Of a stretch of 9,990 nt of DNA, positions 6,947 to 9,990 are shown piece after piece. The stretch comes from Butyrivibrio sp. (GTDB lineage Bacteria; Bacillota_A; Clostridia; Lachnospirales; Lachnospiraceae), in contig NZ_JAILQF010000324.1 in assembly GCF_024699075.1 (NCBI RefSeq), forward strand, positions 1 to 9,990, in the 5' to 3' direction. A program made the translations under genes and the position numbers. How positions within the stretch are numbered: the stretch's first letter is position 1; each line of letters starts with the position of its first letter. The notes beneath the pieces were generated by a model. It ran no database searches. It saw nothing but the letters and a program-made list of their open reading frames with translations, and had not been told where the DNA came from.

Positions 6947-7010
6947 CCCTTCCTTTTCATATATAAATTTGTCATGCCCCTTAATTAGGGAGTTATTCTC
7001 TCGTCTTGAT

Positions 7011-7081
7011 AAAAATATTTAAAGCCAGCCCGTGGACAAAAAGCAAAATGCTTCTTATATTTCCACTATCAGGCTGGCTTT
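7011..7081 (-). terminator. Intrinsic terminator after the GH112 gene, with nested arms
   Basis: Twenty bases past the GH112 stop, a 10-bp stem AAAGCCAGCC/GGCTGGCTTT (7072-7081 with 7021-7030) encloses two further nested arms: GTGGA/TCCAC (7032-7036 with 7062-7066) and AAGCA/TGCTT (7041-7045 with 7049-7053). On the minus strand it is followed by AAATATTTTT (7011-7020). It should end the GH105-GH112 transcript and separate it from the mutarotase-esterase-GH28 unit. The rest of 6937-7101 contains the quasi-palindrome CCCTTAATTAGGG (6978-6990) but no clear promoter hexamers. Confidence 0.85.
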
Positions 7082-7101
7082 TAGCTCTTAAAATTATCAC
7101 A

Positions 7102-9261
7102 TCATTTCAGTTCACTTATCTGTGTTTCGAAAGGCTTAAGGCTTACATCAACCTTTCCCTGCTCTGTCATAATAGAAGTCTTTTGCACTTTATCAGTCTC
7201 GTTCATTACGACAAGTCTGTTGGCATTTGGATAGTAAGCACATTCTGTATCAGCATTATCTGTAATATATAATGCTTTGCCAAGATCTCCTTTTGCATAA
7301 AGCATAAGGTTCAAAAGAAGTCTTGTATTCTCATTGGATATCTGGAAGCTTGAAAGGTATATTCCCTTACCCTTTCCAAAATCATGTACTGATATAGTCG
7401 GAAGCTCATTCTCCTTAGCAAGGACTTTGGCCTTACCATCAGTAATAAATATATAGTCTTTACCCTTTACGCTGGCTCCATCAGGAATAAGTCCGTCAAC
7501 TGTTTCAATATCAAACTGCCATCTTCCATGACAGGCTTTAGCTCCCTTGTCTATATCTATTCCCAGAACAGGCGCTAGTCTAAGGAAGTTCTTATATCCC
7601 AAAAGTGCAGACGGCTCATTTACACCTATAAATATTCCACCTTCGCCTGCCCATCTGAATATAAGTGACATCACTCTGTCATCGCCCCAGTTGTCACCAC
7701 CGCTCCAGGCATCACCTGCACGTCCTGCATTTATGAGAATATCAACATCATCAAGCGCTCCGTCTATTACATCCTGGAAGTTTATAAACTTAACATCGAC
7801 AGGAAGACCGGAAAGTGCCTCATTTATATGAATAAGGTCATGCATGTAAGTTTCATGGAAGTGTCCTGACAAGGTCCAGCTTCTAAGATGTCCCCAGCTA
7901 TGAAGAACAGCAACCTTGTATCCCAAAGTATAAGGCTTTCCTTCAGCATGAAAAGATTTTATCAGCCTGAATTCATCTGCAACTTTTTCTATATAGTCAT
8001 TAAACTCAGTTTCATTTTCTACAAGATGCAGATATCCGCCAAGTCCTATTCTGTCTACAGGTTCACGAAGAAGGGCACGTCTTACCCTGTTCCAGTATAT
8101 CGCAGCATCTCTTGCAGGATTGCCACCTTCAGAGAAGGTCGGAGCTCCGCCAAGACCAGTCGGGAAAAGATATGGATGAAGACGAAGCTCATGAGTATCA
8201 GCCTTAGCACCTGCACAAAGCCTTGCCTCATAACCGTTAAATACACATTTTATAAGTCCGTCAAAATTGAACTCTTCAAATCTCTTACTGTAAGGTTCTA
8301 CTCCTACCCAGCTGTCATCATAGAAAACATAAGCTTTTTTGCCATAAGAATGAACAAGCTCTACAAGCTTCTTACCATAAGAAACTACAAACTGATTGGT
8401 AAAGTCCATATAATCAAGAAGCTTTTTGGTAGGCGGCATATGTGTCGGATGATTGCTTCCTTTATTAATGAAGTCTTCTGAAGTAAGAGCATATCCGTAC
8501 TGTTTCTTGAACTCTTCAAGAGCAAGAGGGCTTACAGTAAAGTCATAGCTGCCCCAGTCTGTATAGAGGTTTCTGTCTTTTTCATCAGATCCCCAGATCC
8601 ATACAAAGTTATAGAACATGGATGTAAAGCGGACAACATTGGTAAGGGGATGTTCCTTGCACCAGTTATCCATCCACTTGTAAAGATAATCCTGAGCCTC
8701 TGCGGATCTTGGATCAACAGGTATAAGGTGCTCAGATGTCCAGTTATTGGTCACATGATTGTACATATTGATCTCTTCCCACTTACGATAAGCAAGGAAG
8801 TTGACCGTATATTCATGGAAAGGCTCTGTAGTCTTGATAACTACATGATCAAGCTCTTTCTCATAATTCCATAATCTCTTTGGAACTTCTGTATTTGTTG
8901 TTCTGTCAAAAACCTGCCAAAGCTCAACTGATTCTTTGCTTTGATTGACATCAAACTGCTCTGTAAAATATCCGTCAAGAAGATGTATAGTAAGGAAGTC
9001 ACTATCAGCGATCTTAGGCATACTCTGTAAAAAAGTCTGCTGCATATTTGAAGGGTGCTTTTTGACCCAGTCATTATGACCTCTTATAATACATACGGTA
9101 GAATAAATATCGTAACCAGCCTTTAAAATATCAGGTGAAAGCTGGGTACCATCACTGTCTCTTATAACATCTGCTCCCCATTTTTCTGCCATTTTAAGAG
9201 TCAGATCTTCGTATCCGGATTCTCCCGGTAATGTAAAACTGCCTTTCAGTTTTTCTGTCAT
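7102..9261 (-). CDS. GH112 phosphorylase, probably beta-1,4-galactosyl-L-rhamnose phosphorylase
   Basis: GH112 enzymes split beta-galactosides with inorganic phosphate to alpha-D-galactose 1-phosphate, with inversion. Known activities are on lacto-N-biose/galacto-N-biose or on D-galactosyl-beta-1,4-L-rhamnose. The 719-residue length is normal for the family. The N-terminus carries the family's hallmark run GSFTLPGESGYEDLTLKMAE (7-26), followed by WGADVIRDSDGTQLS (28-42) and YDIYSTVCIIR. YVFYDDSWVGVEPY (311-324) holds Asp315/316, in the region where the family's general acid (Asp313 in the Bifidobacterium longum enzyme) is found. There is no signal peptide, so it is cytoplasmic. It follows the GH105 gene after 84 bases and is closed by the terminator at 7011-7081. 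An RG-I hydrolase upstream and a rhamnose mutarotase-like gene downstream favour Gal-Rha over the mucin or milk disaccharides. The start has only a weak or distant GAGG (9273-9276), but homologues begin at this point. Confidence 0.93.
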   Translation of the reverse strand: MTEKLKGSFTLPGESGYEDLTLKMAEKWGADVIRDSDGTQLSPDILKAGYDIYSTVCIIRGHNDWVKKHPSNMQQTFLQSMPKIADSDFLTIHLLDGYFTEQFDVNQSKESVELWQVFDRTTNTEVPKRLWNYEKELDHVVIKTTEPFHEYTVNFLAYRKWEEINMYNHVTNNWTSEHLIPVDPRSAEAQDYLYKWMDNWCKEHPLTNVVRFTSMFYNFVWIWGSDEKDRNLYTDWGSYDFTVSPLALEEFKKQYGYALTSEDFINKGSNHPTHMPPTKKLLDYMDFTNQFVVSYGKKLVELVHSYGKKAYVFYDDSWVGVEPYSKRFEEFNFDGLIKCVFNGYEARLCAGAKADTHELRLHPYLFPTGLGGAPTFSEGGNPARDAAIYWNRVRRALLREPVDRIGLGGYLHLVENETEFNDYIEKVADEFRLIKSFHAEGKPYTLGYKVAVLHSWGHLRSWTLSGHFHETYMHDLIHINEALSGLPVDVKFINFQDVIDGALDDVDILINAGRAGDAWSGGDNWGDDRVMSLIFRWAGEGGIFIGVNEPSALLGYKNFLRLAPVLGIDIDKGAKACHGRWQFDIETVDGLIPDGASVKGKDYIFITDGKAKVLAKENELPTISVHDFGKGKGIYLSSFQISNENTRLLLNLMLYAKGDLGKALYITDNADTECAYYPNANRLVVMNETDKVQKTSIMTEQGKVDVSLKPFETQISELK

Positions 9262-9345
9262 AGCTATCTCATCCTCATTCTTTTATGATGTCGATACATT
9301 TGGCCGGTTTGATCCCAAGTCCAAAGAAAAAAGTTGCTTTTTGAA

Positions 9346-9990
9346 TCAAAGAGCTCCGTCACTTCTAAGGCTTCCATATTCAAGAAGTCCTGCAAAGAAG
9401 GCAAGTGCAAGGCCCTGACCCCATCCCTGCATCCAGTCACGGCTTATATTTCTGTATCCGTCCCTGTCTTTCATTACTGCTGTTCCGCCTGAAACGTTCA
9501 TAACACGTCCCTCAGGAGATACATTTGCAAGTATACCTTTTATAGACTTATTGATATATTTGATATGAAGAGGGTTGCCTTTTGAGAGCATAGCTGCTGC
9601 AATTCCGGCAGATGCAGATATCTCTTCATAAGATTCAGGATCATCCAGGATAGTGCGCCATAAACCATTTTCTGTCTGAACTTCCTTAAGTGCTGCAAGC
9701 TGCTCATTAAGTGATCCTACAATATCAAGAAACTGCGGATACAGATATGCTTCCGGAAGAATATGTCCTACCTGGGACATTGTAAAAGCAGCCCACGCAT
9801 TAGCTCTTCCCCAGTAGAAGCCTGACATGTGATCCTTGGTTATATTGTTATAGCCGTGATAATATAATCCGGTATTTTTGTTCTGAAGATATTTGATATG
9901 CCAATAGTACTGATTAAGTGCATCAGCTATAAGCTCTTCATCCTGTTCATGTACACCAACTCTTAAAAGGAAGAAGGCTGCCATGAAAAG
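9346..9990 (-). CDS. GH105 unsaturated rhamnogalacturonyl hydrolase, C-terminal part (cut by right edge)
   Basis: GH105 enzymes (YteR/YesR type) remove the 4,5-unsaturated galacturonic acid that RG lyases leave at the non-reducing end of RG-I oligosaccharides. They use a (alpha/alpha)6 barrel of about 370 residues. About 214 residues are visible, ending GLLEYGSLRSDGAL; the N-terminal part is beyond the window. The visible start LFMAAFFLLRVG corresponds to the segment right after the catalytic Asp of the family (Asp143 in YteR), so that residue should lie just past the edge. The conserved His is visible in LYYHGY (43rd residue counted from the Met encoded at 9984), followed by FYWGRANAW, the SASAGIAAAMLSKG helix and DWMQGWGQGLAL, all typical. 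That Met is internal, not the start. It is probably co-transcribed with GH112. Cytoplasmic location is likely but cannot be judged without the N-terminus. Confidence 0.93.
   Translation of the reverse strand, partial: LFMAAFFLLRVGVHEQDEELIADALNQYYWHIKYLQNKNTGLYYHGYNNITKDHMSGFYWGRANAWAAFTMSQVGHILPEAYLYPQFLDIVGSLNEQLAALKEVQTENGLWRTILDDPESYEEISASAGIAAAMLSKGNPLHIKYINKSIKGILANVSPEGRVMNVSGGTAVMKDRDGYRNISRDWMQGWGQGLALAFFAGLLEYGSLRSDGAL

Noticed and set aside
6937..6975. N-terminal extension of the mutarotase-like protein from the ATG at 6975
   Set aside because: The purine run AAGGGG is one base from that ATG, while the ATG at 6936 has a well-spaced AAGGAA and starts right at the domain.
7888..8481. 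Plus-strand open frame of 197 codons inside the GH112 gene
   Set aside because: It lies wholly antisense to a firm GH112 coding region, has no recognisable domain and no ribosome binding site that I can see; it is a shadow frame.

Overview
The window looks like a chromosomal segment of a pectin-using anaerobic Firmicute, most likely a Lachnospiraceae member (Lachnospira, Butyrivibrio or Roseburia type). This rests on a clostridial-type IleS behind a T-box leader, a zinc-ribbon membrane protein of a kind common in Clostridia, GGAGG-type ribosome binding sites, AT-rich promoters, and a set of intracellular pectin-processing enzymes. The genus is inferred from general resemblance only. All supported genes are on the minus strand, so transcription runs from high to low coordinates.

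The right part (about 3739-9990) is a carbohydrate catabolic locus. In transcription order it holds the C-terminal part of a GH105 unsaturated rhamnogalacturonyl hydrolase, a GH112 phosphorylase (probably D-galactosyl-beta-1,4-L-rhamnose phosphorylase), a strong terminator, a two-domain protein related to L-rhamnose mutarotase, an alpha/beta-hydrolase esterase, and a GH28 polygalacturonase-like hydrolase with an N-terminal fibronectin-III-like domain. The four complete proteins show no signal peptide. The set suggests that imported rhamnogalacturonan-I (RG-I) fragments are taken apart in the cytoplasm. GH105 would remove the terminal unsaturated uronic acid, GH28 would trim galacturonic acid, the esterase would strip acyl groups, GH112 would split Gal-Rha with phosphate to Gal-1-P plus L-rhamnose, and the mutarotase-like protein would handle the released sugar anomer. 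No transporter, regulator, rhamnosidase or rhamnose kinase/isomerase gene lies inside the window.

The middle part (1885-3567, promoter near 3657-3685) encodes a 560-residue membrane-anchored protein with an N-terminal zinc ribbon, one transmembrane helix, a duplicated exported domain and a strongly acidic, repetitive C-terminus.

The left part holds a complete T-box leader (promoter 1819-1848, specifier ATC for isoleucine, antiterminator and terminator) followed by the first 497 codons of isoleucyl-tRNA synthetase, which runs off the left edge. I see no mobile element, CRISPR array, tRNA or rRNA, and no credible plus-strand gene.
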